This document shows positions 1 to 11,764 of a stretch of 64,000 nt of DNA, piece after piece. Each line of letters starts with the position of its first letter. The stretch's first letter is position 1. The stretch comes from Ascidia mentula (taxonomy: Eukaryota; Chordata; Ascidiacea; Phlebobranchia; Ascidiidae), in contig OX387199.1 of assembly GCA_947561715.1 (NCBI GenBank), positions 7,569,001 through 7,633,000 on the forward strand, given 5' to 3'. A model generated the notes under the pieces. That model did no database searches and had not been told where the DNA came from. It worked only from the letters and a program-made list of their open reading frames with translations. The position numbers and the translations under genes are program-made.

Positions 1-3000
1 AAAATCAAATATATTGTCAACTGCACCTGCTGGAGTGTAAGAGCAAGATGGAAGACTTCCATTTCTTTTAACTACGTCATGTTTTTCCAGGGAGCACAAT
101 TCCTCTTGGTTTCGATTTGCAATCTTCAAAATTATAAAAAATAAACTTGGTATATAAATTTAGGCATATATACTATACTGGGCAAAATTAATCACTGACC
201 AGTTTACTTTTCTGTAATATTTCTGTTTCCCCCACAGCCTGGTTTTCATTCAACGATCTATAAATTGTATGTTGTTGGTTTTTCTTTCCTTCCATTTCGC
301 TCAATTCTTTCCTCAATGAATCGAGAATTGTTTCAATGATGAATATTTTTGTTTCCGAGTCATTTTGAAGATCTTGATTTTTGAAACTGTCAATGGAGTC
401 TGAAGCTTCGAGTAGAGGTTCAAGCAACTCTTGAAATTCCGAATACTTAGGCGATGATAATTCTTCCGACGAATTGAAAGACGATGCAGAGCTCATTTTA
501 AAATAAGGAATAGAGTCATTTTCTGATGACGAGATATTCTTTGACTCCTTAGTCACATTTTCGATGCTTGAAGAAGCCTCGTTGTGCAATTGTGCCAAGT
601 CCATTTGTTTTGAGACACAAGATCCTGAAATTTAATGAAATGATTAAATATGTGAAATAAATTTTTATTTATTGCAATTCAGCACCGTTGCTAGAGATTA
701 CATTTGGTACTTCGACATCATCAAAGACCGGTGGTAAAATTTGATCATCTAAACAAAACAGCAAAATTTGTTTTTAAATTATCGTTGAAAGATTAAAGAA
801 CGTAATTTGTTTACTGAAAACACGGTTTAATCTCGCATCGAAGTGGCCACACCGCACTTTAAAACAATTAAGTTTCCTGATTTTAAGTAAAATCGTCGCA
901 AAAATACGCTTGATTTATTTGTAAAAAATTAACGTGAATGTAACATGCATCATGCTTCTCCTAACTCGGGGTAAATGCCAGTTTTTCCGAGACCATTGTA
1001 CACGTAGGGGATATTCATCATGTTTTGGGAAATTACTTCACCAAGGAATTTTGTTAGCACGTTGTGCGTGTTATAAGTAGTGTGGATTTGAAACGTAATT
1101 TTGTCGTAAATCTGTTATGCAACGTAACTAAAAAAAACGTTTTTTTCCAAAAATGTCGTTTTTTTTGTGATATAGTCCATATATGATTTCATGCAAATTG
1201 CATCAATAATTTATGTTGTTGTTTAACTTAGCACTGTGTTCAAGTTTGTTGCACTTTATCGATGATTTCCCTTTTAGCATAGCAATATTCCACACATGTA
1301 AACGTCAACAAATTATTTGGTACACCTGCAAAATTACCTCTTGTATTTGTGAAATTTGTTCGGGACTTTATGTCTTTTAGCTTCTGCTTGTCAGTATTCT
1401 TCAGTTGCTACAAACAGTTCAACAAATTAATATTTACAGTTGGAAAATTAGGACCATATAACAAGTTACCTCAAATATTGCTTTGTTCTCTTTTTTTTCG
1501 TCCACCGACTGTAGCACAGCAATCTCTTTTGTGTCGACTGCGGGTTTTGGCTGATAAAATAGTATAATATCGTTTGTTTCACACTTTCAACAACGCCTTA
1601 GTAATTACAAGGTGATTAAGACTTACCTTTCCATTATCCCCACTAGAAGATGTACCGGGAACTTCTGCGTCAGCAGTAGCCCGGTCTGAAGATTTCTTTT
1701 TCTTACCGAAAATTCTATTCTTAAACCATTTCAACAAACCTCCAGTTTTTTTGTTGATCGGTTTTACTCTTTTGCGATTTAGGCGTTCTGGAGAAAATAT
1801 TGGTTTACAAAAAATCAGATTTAAACCTAAATCAAACTACACCACATAAACTGACCTGGGTGGACATACTCTGTTTGGTGAATACTTTCAAAACTTTCAT
1901 TGGACTCATTAATACAAACGGTTGCCGGTATTTTTGTATGGCCGTTTTCAAGCCTTAAATGAGTCTCTTCGAGCTTCAGATTCTCTAATTTGACGGCTTT
2001 TAAAGGCTTTGTGGTTTGTCCTGAAAGGGTAGCAGATTTTACGTGATTTAATAACACACATTCGAGCAAATTGCCATAAAATTAATATTTAATGGCGGAT
2101 ATTTTACCTGGGAGTATTTTTCTTATTATTTTCTCCTTCTTCTGCCGCTTTCCAAAATCGTCGACAATTTTGCGACTGCTTTCATATGGAATGAGGGAGT
2201 CTCCTGTTTTCTTGAGATTCGGAGTAGGAGAAGATTCTCGAGACAAATCCGAAGAAGAAACGTTACCAGGTTTATCCGTTGCACCACCTACAAAATGCAA
2301 AGTGGGAGGTTAAAGGAAATTAAATAACTAAATTATCCCATTCACCATTTGGAATGTATGCGGAACAAAATGGAAGTTTTTCAATTATTTCAGCCTTCTT
2401 GCATTTCTCCACTTCTCCAAATTGGTGTTGGTTTTGATCTGGAATCTTCGATATAAAAACAAACATAAGTTTATGGCTTTGTGGTAAATTATTGAGTAGA
2501 ATTTAATTACTGACCAGTTTGTGTTTCTTTATTATTTCAGTGTCCATTGTTATAACACTATTGTTATTCGCATCCACTACAAGTGGAATTACAAGGACAT
2601 CTTCTGGTGTTATACTGCATTTTCCAAAATGGGACAAAACCATACAGTTGCCATCCTCATTTACTTTGGATGTAGAATTTGAACTGATGTTGTCAGGAAA
2701 ACCAACAGCTGTAACCCACTCTTGCTCAGGACGAGCAATATTAAAACTTAATGGCCAGCTTTGGTTTGCGTCTAAATCAACTGTATTACAAAGTTGGACG
2801 CATTTTTCGATGCTGGCTATTGGCGGCAAATTGTCATCTCGGATTTTTTGCCATACTTGTAAAAGAGGTAATTCGTCGAGGGTTTGCGTAACTTTCGGCA
2901 TCCCAAGAGTTGCTTCTTCATCGCCACTTGCTAAGATCGGCGAAAAACCAAGTGAAGTATTTTCGTCGTTCTCAATTTCTTTACAGCCAACTTCCTTGGG

Positions 3001-4451
3001 ATAGGTTGTAAACCGCCATATCTCGTACACACTTGTACCATTTGTATCTTGACGAGGCAGGCGTATTTGAATACCAAACTCGTCAGCAGTGTGATGACCA
3101 GGGATTGCTTTGTTTTTTAAGAACACACGACGCTCTTTAATCAGATCTCTTCTCTGGAGGAGATAGTTTGAGACGTAATTCGATTGATATTTGTACACTG
3201 CGAACCAAAAAACAACATTACAATGTCTCCATATTTTAATAACTTTGTAAAACTTACATGGATTTTCTCCAATTGCCTTCAGTTCACTGCGTAACAGTGG
3301 CTGAAAATGATAATGGGGTTTAAATACATTAATGTCGTTGATTGCGATAAACTGTTGACAAAGATACTTACATATCTCGGAACACAGAAAGAAGTTAAAT
3401 CCAAACCCATCATAAAAATTCCAAAAAGTAAAATTCCACTAAACGATAAACTATAGTTAATGGACTGAAAAAAGTTTTTGCAATGAGACGACTTACATTG
3501 ACCAAAGATCTGCAAAGATAGCGTTGTATCCGCGAATTTTCATTAGTACCTCCGGAGCCATGTATGGTGCTGTGCCACATTGGTTAGTAGGCTCAGTTAA
3601 CATGGCCAGGAGCTTTTTTTGAACATTTTTGTTGCTGTTTGGATCCAACATTGGAATCTCAGTGGCATAGCCAAAGTCTCCCAATTTTACCTCTTCGTCC
3701 TCCGATACAAAAATGTTTTCTAGCTTTAAATCCCTTTGGAGTGAATGTTATTTTGTATTAAAAAATGTTTGATTATTTGTTCGCAAATTTAAATCCTACC
3801 GATGAGCGATGTTGTTTTCGTGCAACTTCTGCACTCCACATATCAGTTTTTTAAAGTAAAATTTGGCAGTTGTTTCTAACAAATACGGCACACTTCTGTT
3901 CTTATGAGCCAAAGAATGCAAAACCTGCTTCAAATTGCCTTTTGCGGCATATTCCGTGACCAGATAAATCCTCTTGTCAGAGACAAAAACATCCAGTAAC
4001 ATTATCTAAAAATAATTTATTAAAATACCACAGCAGTTTATCAGTAACGACAAAAGATACGTACAATGTTGGGATGTCCAAACACTTTGTTCAAAATGCT
4101 GATTTCGTTGGGTACGCACTCGGCCAACTTACTCAGTCTTGCAGCACCAAGATCAGCATAAATAATCTTAATTGCAACCTAGTACAATATTGAAAAGCAT
4201 TAAAGAAAATGCCAATGATAATGAGCTAATATTGTACAACATATTTGTTTAACCTTTAGTTGCTTCCCAGTTTCACTGATAGCTCTCATTTTTTCCTTGT
4301 TGGCAATTGTGTCTGCCATCACATCTGCCGAGAATACCCGGCCAACTGCCCCACCACCAAGAAACTTGCTCTCTGCCATGTCATAGCCCTTACTATGACA
4401 CGCAGCTTTTTCCTTCTTCAACAATCGACTTTGGAAACGACGATCCATTGT
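1..4451 (-). CDS. Kinase-family paralogue A, C-lobe deleted (3' end just past window edge)
   Basis: Spliced minus-strand gene, about 90% or more alike by eye to copy B at 27783-32251. ATG at 4451 opens MDRRFQSRLLKK; the glycine loop reads LGGGAVGRVF and later exons give HRDLK, DFG (GDFGYATE) and APE (APYMAPEVL), so the N-lobe and catalytic loop are intact. The exon that follows (about 3374-3439) goes from the start of helix F (IGILLFG) straight to MMGLDLTSF, skipping some 240 bp present in copy B. The frame is kept, but kinase subdomains IX to XI are missing. The tail exons (3198-2503, about 2300-2100, 2069-1850, 1790-1630, 1560-1470, 604-188 and 125-1) match copy B one by one. The last codons (DNIFDF) run to base 1, and copy B has its stop a few bases further on. 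Probably transcribed but catalytically dead, or a young pseudogene. Confidence 0.8.
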
Positions 4452-4878
4452 TTTCTGTTGTATACAGATGAGATTTTGCAACAATTTGTAATGTACAACC
4501 GCACACTAGAATGCAAAACGAGGGTAATATATATATTTTTTCACACAGCAACCATCAACTTGGCTTCCCAAGATACGTTTCTGACGTCATAATGCTATTG
4601 TTTTAATTTGGTTGAGGTTTTTTGCAATGGTTGGGTATATTTTGATTGGACATTCTTTAAAAACATTACATATTTATAAGTGAGTGTGTATTTATGCAAG
4701 AAATGGTTTATTAAAATTAAAACAACACGATTATATCTGTCAGTTTGAGTTGAAAGTTGTATTTTCTAATAACACATGACTAAACCTAACCAAAAAATAC
4801 TAAAAACATAGAATATAAAATATTTTCGTGACGCATGAGTAGCACTTGGCGCAAAATGAAAAATGCATTGACTTAAAT
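4452..4878 (-). promoter_or_regulatory. Upstream region of kinase copy A with perfect CRE palindrome
   Basis: The 427 bases upstream of the copy A ATG hold the palindrome TGACGTCA at 4582-4589, about 130 bp before the ATG. The same octamer stands about 134 bp before the copy B ATG. CREB/CREM/ATF proteins bind this sequence, and CREM drives many testis kinases in vertebrates; that this kinase is controlled that way is inference. The region ends at the transposon target duplication 4870-4878 and its ancestral continuation resumes at 16008. Confidence 0.55.
4870..4878. repeat. 9-bp target-site duplication, left copy
   Basis: GACTTAAAT directly precedes the left inverted-repeat terminus GGAAATTATACTAACG. 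The identical nonamer follows the right terminus at 15999-16007. Confidence 0.9.
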
Positions 4879-5036
4879 GGAAATTATACTAACGTACACT
4901 CGGATTTTTCAGGTAACTATCACTCCTTAGTTTCCCCCGTATCATTTGTATTGGTTTCGATGCGGACTGGGGAATGTAAGGAAAAATAGCGGGAGACAAC
5001 TTCGTACGTACCTTGTGAAACCTGTTGTACGTCAGT

Positions 5037-8000
5037 TTCAGAAATTCATTGCGTTCAACGTCCACTCTGATTTTCGTGTACAGTTGCAAGGGCTTTAAGT
5101 TAGAAAATCATTGCGTTAAACGTACAACGCTGGTTTTTGTGTACAGTTGCAAGGGCTTTAAGAAATCCATTGTGTTTCACGACAACTGCATTATTTGTGG
5201 ACAATGGTATGTGCTTTCAGTCCAGAAACGCATTAGGATTAACTTCTGCTGTAATATAGGTGTACAGTTGCAATGGTTTTAAGTTAGAAATTCATTGCGT
5301 TCAACGTCCACTCTGGTTTTTGTGTAAAGTTGCAAGCGCTTTAAGTTAGAAAATCATTGCATTCAACGTCCACTCTGGTTTTTGTGTACAGTTGCAAGGG
5401 CTTTAAGTTAAGAAATTCATTGCGTTCAACGTCCACTCTGGTTTTTGTATACAGTTGCAAGGGATTTGATTTAAGAAATTCATTGCGTTCAACGTCCACT
5501 CTGGTTTTTGTGTACAGTTGCAAGCGCTTTAAGTTAGAAAATCATCGCGTTCAACGTCCACTCTGGTTTTTGTGTAAAGTTGCAAGGGCTTTAAGTTAGA
5601 AAATCATTGCGTTCAACGTCCACTCTGGTTTTTGTGTACAGTTGCAAGCGCTTTAAGTCAGAAAATCATTGCGTTCAACGTCCACTCTGGATTTTGTGTA
5701 CAGTTGCAAGCGCTTTAAGTTAGAAAATCATTGCGTTCAACGTCCACTCTAGTTTTTGTATACAGTTGCAAGCGCTTTAAGTTAGAAAATCATTGCGTTC
5801 AACGTCCACTCTGGTTTTTGTGTAAAGTTGCAAGGTCTTTTAGAAATCCATTGTGTTTGACGACAACTGCATTATTTGTGGACAATGCTATGTTCTTTTA
5901 ATCCAGAAACGCATTAGGATTAACTTCTGCTGTAATATAGGTGTACAGTTACAATGGTTTTATTTAGAAAATCATTGCGTTCAACGTCCACTATGGTTTT
6001 TGTGTACAGTTGCAATGGTTTTAAGTTAGAATATTATTGCGTTCAACGTCCACTCTGGTTTTTGTGTAAAGTTGCAAGGGCTTTAAGTTAGAAATTCATT
6101 GCGTTCAACGTCCACTCTGGTTTTTGTATACAGTTGCAATGGTTTTAAGTTAGAAATTCATTGCGTTCAACGTCCACTCTGGTTTTTGTATACAGTTACA
6201 AGGGCTTTGATTTAAGAAATTCATTGCGTTCAACGTCCACTCTGGTTTTTGTGTACAGTTGCAAGCGCTTTAAGTTAGAAAATCATTGCGTTCAACGTCC
6301 ACTCTGGTTTTTGTGTACAGTTGCATGGTCTTTAAGTTAGAAAATCATTGCGTTCAACGTCCACTCTGGTTTTTGTGTACAGTTGCAAGGGCTTTAAGTT
6401 AGAAAATCATTGCGTTCAACGTCCATTCTGGTTTTTGTGTACAGTTGCAAGGGCTTTAAGTTAGAAAATCATTGCGTTCAACGTCCACTCTGGTTTTTGT
6501 GTACAGTTGCAAGGGCTTTAAGTTAGAAAATCATTGCGTTCAACGTCCACTCTGGTTTTTGTGTACAGTTGCAAGGGCTTTAAGTTAGAAAATCATTGCG
6601 TTCAACGTCCACTCTGGTTTTTGTGTACAGTTGCAAGGGCTTTAAGTTAGAAAATCATTGCATTCAATGTCCACTCTGGTTTTTGTGTATAGTTGCAAGG
6701 TCTTTTAGAAATCCATTGTGTTTGACGCAAACTGCATTATTTGTGGACAATGCTATGTGCTTTTAATCCAGAAACGCATTAGGATTAACTTCTGCTGTAA
6801 TATAGGTGTACAGTTACAATGGTTTTATTTAGAAAATCATTGCGTTCAACGTCCACTATGGTTTTTGTGTACAGTTGCAATGGTTTTAAGTTAGAAATTT
6901 ATTGCGTTCAACGTCCACTCTGGTTTTTGTGTAAAGTTGCAAGGGCTTTAAGTTAGAAATTCATTGCGTTCAACGTCCACTCTGGTTTTTGTGTAAAGTT
7001 GCAAGGGCTTTAAGTTAGAAATTCATTGCGTTCAACGTCCACTCTGGTTTTTGTGTACAGTTGCAAGGGCTTTAAGTTAGAAAATCATTGCGTTCAACGT
7101 CCACTCTGGTTTTTGTGTAAAGTTGCAAGGGCTTTAAGTTAGAAATTCATTGCGTTCAACGTCCACTCTGGTTTTTGTGTACAGTTGCAAGGGCTTTAAG
7201 TTAGAAAATCATTGCGTTCAACGTCCACTCTGGTTTTTGTGTACAGTTGCAAGGGCTTTAAGTTAGAAAATCATTGCGTTCAACGTCCACTCTGGTTTTT
7301 GTGTACAGTTGCAAGGGCTTTAAGTTAGAAAATCATTGCATTCAATGTCCACTCTGGTTTTTGTGTATAGTTGCAAGGTCTTTTAGAAATCCATTGTGTT
7401 TGACGCAAACTGCATTATTTGTGGACAATGCTATGTGCTTTTAATCCAGAAACGCATTAGGATTAACTTCTGCTGTAATATAGGTGTACAGTTACAATGG
7501 TTTTATTTAGAAAATCATTGCGTTCAACGTCCACTATGGTTTTTGTGTACAGTTGCAATGGTTTTAAGTTAGAAATTTATTGCGTTCAACGTCCACTCTG
7601 GTTTTTGTGTAAAGTTGCAAGGGCTTTAAGTTAGAAATTCATTGCGTTCAACGTCCACTCTGGTTTTTGTGTAAAGTTGCAAGGGCTTTAAGTTACAAAT
7701 TCATTGCGTTCAACGTCCACTCTGGTTTTTGTATACAGTTGCAATGGTTTTAAGTTAGAAATTCATTGCGTTCAACGTCCACTCTGGTTTTTGTATACAG
7801 TTGCAAGGGATTTGATTTAAGAAATTCATTGCGTTCAACGTCCACTCTGGTTTTTGTGTACAGTTGCAAGCGCTTTAAGTTAGAAAATCATCGCGTTCAA
7901 CGTCCACTCTGGTTTTTGTGTAAAGTTGCAAGCGCTTCAAGTTAGAAAATCATTGCGTTCAACGTCCACTCTGGTTTTTGTGTAAAGTTGCAAGGGCTTC

Positions 8001-8220
8001 AAGTTAGAAAATCATTGCATTCAATGTCCACTCTGGTTTTTGTGTAAAGTTGCAAGGTCTTTTAGAAATCCATTGCGTTTGACGACAACTGCATTATTTG
8101 TGGACAATGCTATGTGCTTTTAGTCCAGAAACGCATTAGGATTAACTTCTGCTGTAATATAGGTGTACAGTTGCAATGGTTTTAAGTTAGAAAATCATTG
8201 CGTTCAACGTCCACTCTGGT
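5037..8220. repeat. Left-arm minisatellite, ~62-bp unit with ~680-bp higher-order repeat
   Basis: About 50 head-to-tail units of about 62 bp, each containing GTTCAACGTCCACTCTGG and GTACAGTTGCAAGGGC. A divergent segment with AAATCCATTGTGTTT and GCATTAGGATTAACTTC recurs at 5163, 5844, 6709, 7387 and 8066. The spacings are 681, 865, 678 and 679, so roughly eleven units form a higher-order repeat and one interval has about three extra units. Open frames across it are by-products of the repeat. Confidence 0.95.
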
Positions 8221-9347
8221 TTTTTTATTGTTGTTGTTCCACTTCTAAGAAATGGAAGATAAATATGTAAATTTGTTTGTAGATTTAATTTGGACAATTT
8301 TTTAGCAACCAGTCAAGACATAACTATGTAATTCAAGACATATTTGCCAAATGTTGATGTTTTAAATACTTTGTTGACAATTGCCAAAAAAATATGACAT
8401 GTAAAACAGGTTTATTGTATTTTTGGTTCATGAATAAAAAGGTTTAGTAGAAAGGTTGTCAAAAATGAGCTTGTTGAAAAATTTTTACTTTTTGGTGGGT
8501 TTTTTTGATGACCGAGAGTTACGTCATTGCCGAACTTGCATACCTGTGCCAAGGTCCCTTTGGGTGGAAGGCATAGGCCCAATAAGGTAACATTGCACAG
8601 AACTTTTGTGAATTTTTGTAATTATACTTTTTTTCAGCTGCAAACCTTTGGTTCAAGTGGACTTTTCAAGTTCAAACACTGTGATAAGGGTGCGTAACGA
8701 AACAGTGCTTCTCAAAATATCCTACCAGCTACATTACTTTGCTTTTTTGTATTTTCCTGTAGTGGTTTCAGTTCAAACAGGAAGCAAACAATTTCATTCA
8801 GCAATTTGCAAGTTCGTTATCACTTGGTTGGAAAGACTGTTTGGATAAAATTTTTGGTAAATCCTGTGGTCAAACAGTAAACATATATAATTTTTGCAGT
8901 TTCATAATATAAACACATGATTTCATTTTGTTTAAATGTATAAATCTTGTTTGTCATGTTCATTTAGTCAACACTTACATGTTGAAGTTCTTCTATTCAG
9001 ACAAAAACTAGCAAATTTATGAATAAATGTGGGCAACATTATCTAATTTTAATTTAAAAAGTATTTTTGTTGTTGTATGCAGACCTAAGGAAAATACAAG
9101 TCCATTGGACACACGACTCTGGCATTCCATATGTTATTATTCATGCAAAGTATAAGATATCATTTTGGATCAAGGACAAAACTTGCACTGAAAGTGAATG
9201 CCAATACGAAGCTACTATATATGATGTATTGTTCTGTCCACAATACAAAAATGTGGTATTTCTATCCTCATACAAACAGTTTGCCTGTCCTTAGGCTGTT
9301 ATCCTATTATTATCCATTGTCTGTAGAATAAAAGTTCAAGTTCCCAA
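8221..9347 (+). other. Transposon core, possible 5' exons of the CARF-like gene
   Basis: No full gene is visible. The stretch 9085-9290, after an acceptor-like TTGTATGCAG, encodes a segment with IQVHWTHDSGIPYVII. This resembles IHWDQSTLIPFII in the recognised exon at about 9955, so it may be an extra or alternative exon copy. A second stretch, 8640-8847, is open but unrecognised. The first 350 bases after the satellite look non-coding. Confidence 0.3.
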
Positions 9348-10816
9348 ATGCGAACAGCAAACAATGTAATAAGAAAAAGACTTGAAAGCAACGATACATG
9401 CCTAACAAAGGAAACAGCATTTTTTGTGAAAATTTTTAAAAGGGAGTTCAAAGGGGCAACAGGTTTAATTAAAAAGGTTTGTGATTTTGTTTAATGTGTA
9501 CATATACACATGCATGTTGGCACTTAACATATGTACAGACGTTTGCACCAATCCATATGTAAAAACAAGAAAAAAATTTACAAGTAGGTGACTGTTTAAG
9601 GTTCAATACATAATAATACTTACTAAACAAACAAACATTTCTGCAGTGGGTTTATTCATTTGATCAAGCACGACAAGTGGTTCAACATTTTGAAGTTTCC
9701 ACACTTACAAAGTTCATCGTGAGAAAGATGGAAACATTTGGCATGTTTATAACAACATAGTATTTAAAGTACTTTTAGCAGTAAATGTGATTATGTGTGC
9801 AACATTTCTGATTGAAGGACTCACCATAAAGTCATTTTGTTCATATTCACATTTGCACAGTTTTTGTTCGTATTAAGTTGTTGTGAAAATGAACCTGTAA
9901 TGTACCACTATGGAGGTTGGGAATAGTTTTGTGTTTGTTGTAGATGTTTCCAAAAGTCGAATACACTGGGATCAAAGTACTCTAATTCCATTCATTATTT
10001 TAAAAAGTTTGTTTTTGGAATGCCACCAAGGCACTGATCGAAATAAGGGTTATAATGAAAGTCGCAAAGTACCCATTATAAAACAGGTATGAAATTTGAA
10101 CTGTATTAAGAAAGATAAGGAGCAACACATTTTAACAATGTTTTTCTTAGTTGCAAGATCACCCAAACCCTTGCAAAAAGCGACTTTATGTCCAGGGGAC
10201 CAAAAAAAGAAACTGTAAAGCAAAAATTTTTATTCAAGAAATCATGAAATTTCCACAGTTTCAAGTGAATCCTCAGTTGTGGTGTGATGTTCTTAAACTA
10301 TTGAACATATTATGTTTCAGGTATCAATAAAACGTTGGTCTGTTATGACAAAGTCAAGTATCATCATTAAAGATATGTTAAAAACTAATGATGAACACCT
10401 GATAAAGCAGTTTGCCTGCAGTATTTGCCTTCCCGAAAAAGACGCTCATACAGGTCATGTTTTGGGAGAGGCAAGTGTTTTGTCATTTGCACAATTATTT
10501 GCAGAAACACATGTTTAACCATATTAACTTCTAAAAGGCGGCAGGATTTCTTCAACCTGTGGATCAAAGGTTAATAGCCAGAATTGATGAATTGGTGGAC
10601 AATGGTGTCCACAGTGTTGAGGAAATTTTACGAAGTCTGAAGCATTATGTTACCCATGAATTGTTTAAAAATGAAGAGGCGCCATCCCTTTTCAACAGAA
10701 GGTTTTATCCAACCAAAAAGGACATCCAAAGCCATTACTATCGGTCATTTTCAAAGCATAAGCTTGCAAAGATTGATCAGACAAACGTTCAGTGTTTGGT
10801 GGATGAATGGACATGA
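9348..10816 (+). CDS. CARF/ALS2CR8-like spliced gene of the transposon
   Basis: Exons read as 9348-9476, 9647-about 9735, about 9954-10086, 10151-10264, 10321-10470 and 10538-10816. Most have clean GT-AG borders and the frame is continuous; the intron after 10470 starts GC. The protein contains FDQARQVVQHFEVST then KFIVRKM, next IPFIILKSLFLECHQGTDR, then KKRLYVQGTKKRNCKAKIF. The C-terminal part has FYPTKKDIQSHYYR and ends near LVDEW. This order (DUxxA-type N-terminal strand, ECxxG cysteine-histidine segment, KKxxC, then YPTxxDIxxH followed by K.DQxN) is what I know from calcium-responsive transcription factor-like (ALS2CR8 domain) proteins of many invertebrates. Such proteins bind DNA; here it may be the element's DNA-binding or transposase-related protein. 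The exon joint near 9735/9954 is not settled, and the gene may start upstream or continue past 10816. Confidence 0.6.
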
Positions 10817-11002
10817 ATGGATCTTACCCAAAGGGTGTAAACCGTACCTCTTAGGTTTCGACCTGATTGGTGTAACACTCACAAGAGTGATGGTAGAAAT
10901 TACCCGAAGGGTGTAAACCATACTATTTGTTTAACATTGGGGCCTTGAAAAAAATTATTGTATATTATTTTTAAAATTGGATGTGAATAAACCCAGTTTC
11001 AT

Positions 11003-11140
11003 ATGGCTACTGGCGAAGCGTCTGGGTCATCAAAAATGCCAACGACCACAAAGAAAAGTTTTACAGACTTTTTTGTTGCTACACACCATTCAAGGCTTCA
11101 ACATGTGTATGATCATCAACAAGACCTACGATCTCAGTAA
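11003..11140 (+). CDS. Possible small ORF or first exon in the transposon core
   Basis: ATG at 11003 opens MATGEASGSSKMPTTTKKSF followed by TDFFVATHHSRLQHVYDH, running to a GTAACA donor-like site near 11137. Nothing in it is recognised. It could be the first exon of a second plus-strand gene. No continuation was found with confidence; 11250-11560 is open in places but has no support. Confidence 0.25.
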   Translation: MATGEASGSSKMPTTTKKSFTDFFVATHHSRLQHVYDHQQDLRSQ

Positions 11141-11764
11141 CATTTGTCCAAGAACCGGCGACAAAGTCTTTGGATGTTTGTGAGGCCAAATGGCCTTATA
11201 TGACGCGAGCATCTATAACCATTCAAAAAATGATTTTACCGAGAATTAGATGATTTTTATTGTATTTCGATTTTACCTTTTGCTAATTACTTCCATTTTT
11301 AGTCGCATTCATTGCTCCTGGTACACTCGTTTGTGCTTCAGGTTTTTTCCTTATCTCCGCTACCACCTACTAGGTTCGCTACCACACTGTAGTTCACAGT
11401 TTGAGCTTCGTAAAGAGAGACTTCCAGTTGCAGCAGTGTTTTGTGTACATTTTATTGCTTTCATAAATGTAATTTTTGCAGAAACTAACGATGCTTATAG
11501 TAACCTACATCAAAGGCTCGTTGCTTCATTATATACAGGACCTACGATGGTTTAAATTATGCCATCGCTTTCACCTAAGTTGAAGCCTTTATGCCAATAC
11601 TTGGTGTTTATACTGTATTATTGTGATGTATGTATTAATACAGAAAACAAAACTAACTCTTTGGGAAAATTGCACAACAGTGGCAAATGAAAGAAATTCT
11701 TTTATTGTGCGACAATCTAAACAAATTGTTGTTGGTTAAAACTATGTATGTTGGCAAACACAAC

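Noticed and set aside
2519-3004. Plus-strand ORFs opposite the kinase tails (2519-3004 and 30073-30558)
   Set aside because: They are antisense shadows of the large tail exon, whose minus-strand reading has proper splice borders and continues the kinase frame.
5037-8220. CRISPR-like regularly spaced array
   Set aside because: Units are contiguous with no unique spacers, lie in a eukaryotic transposon arm, and have an inverted partner arm.
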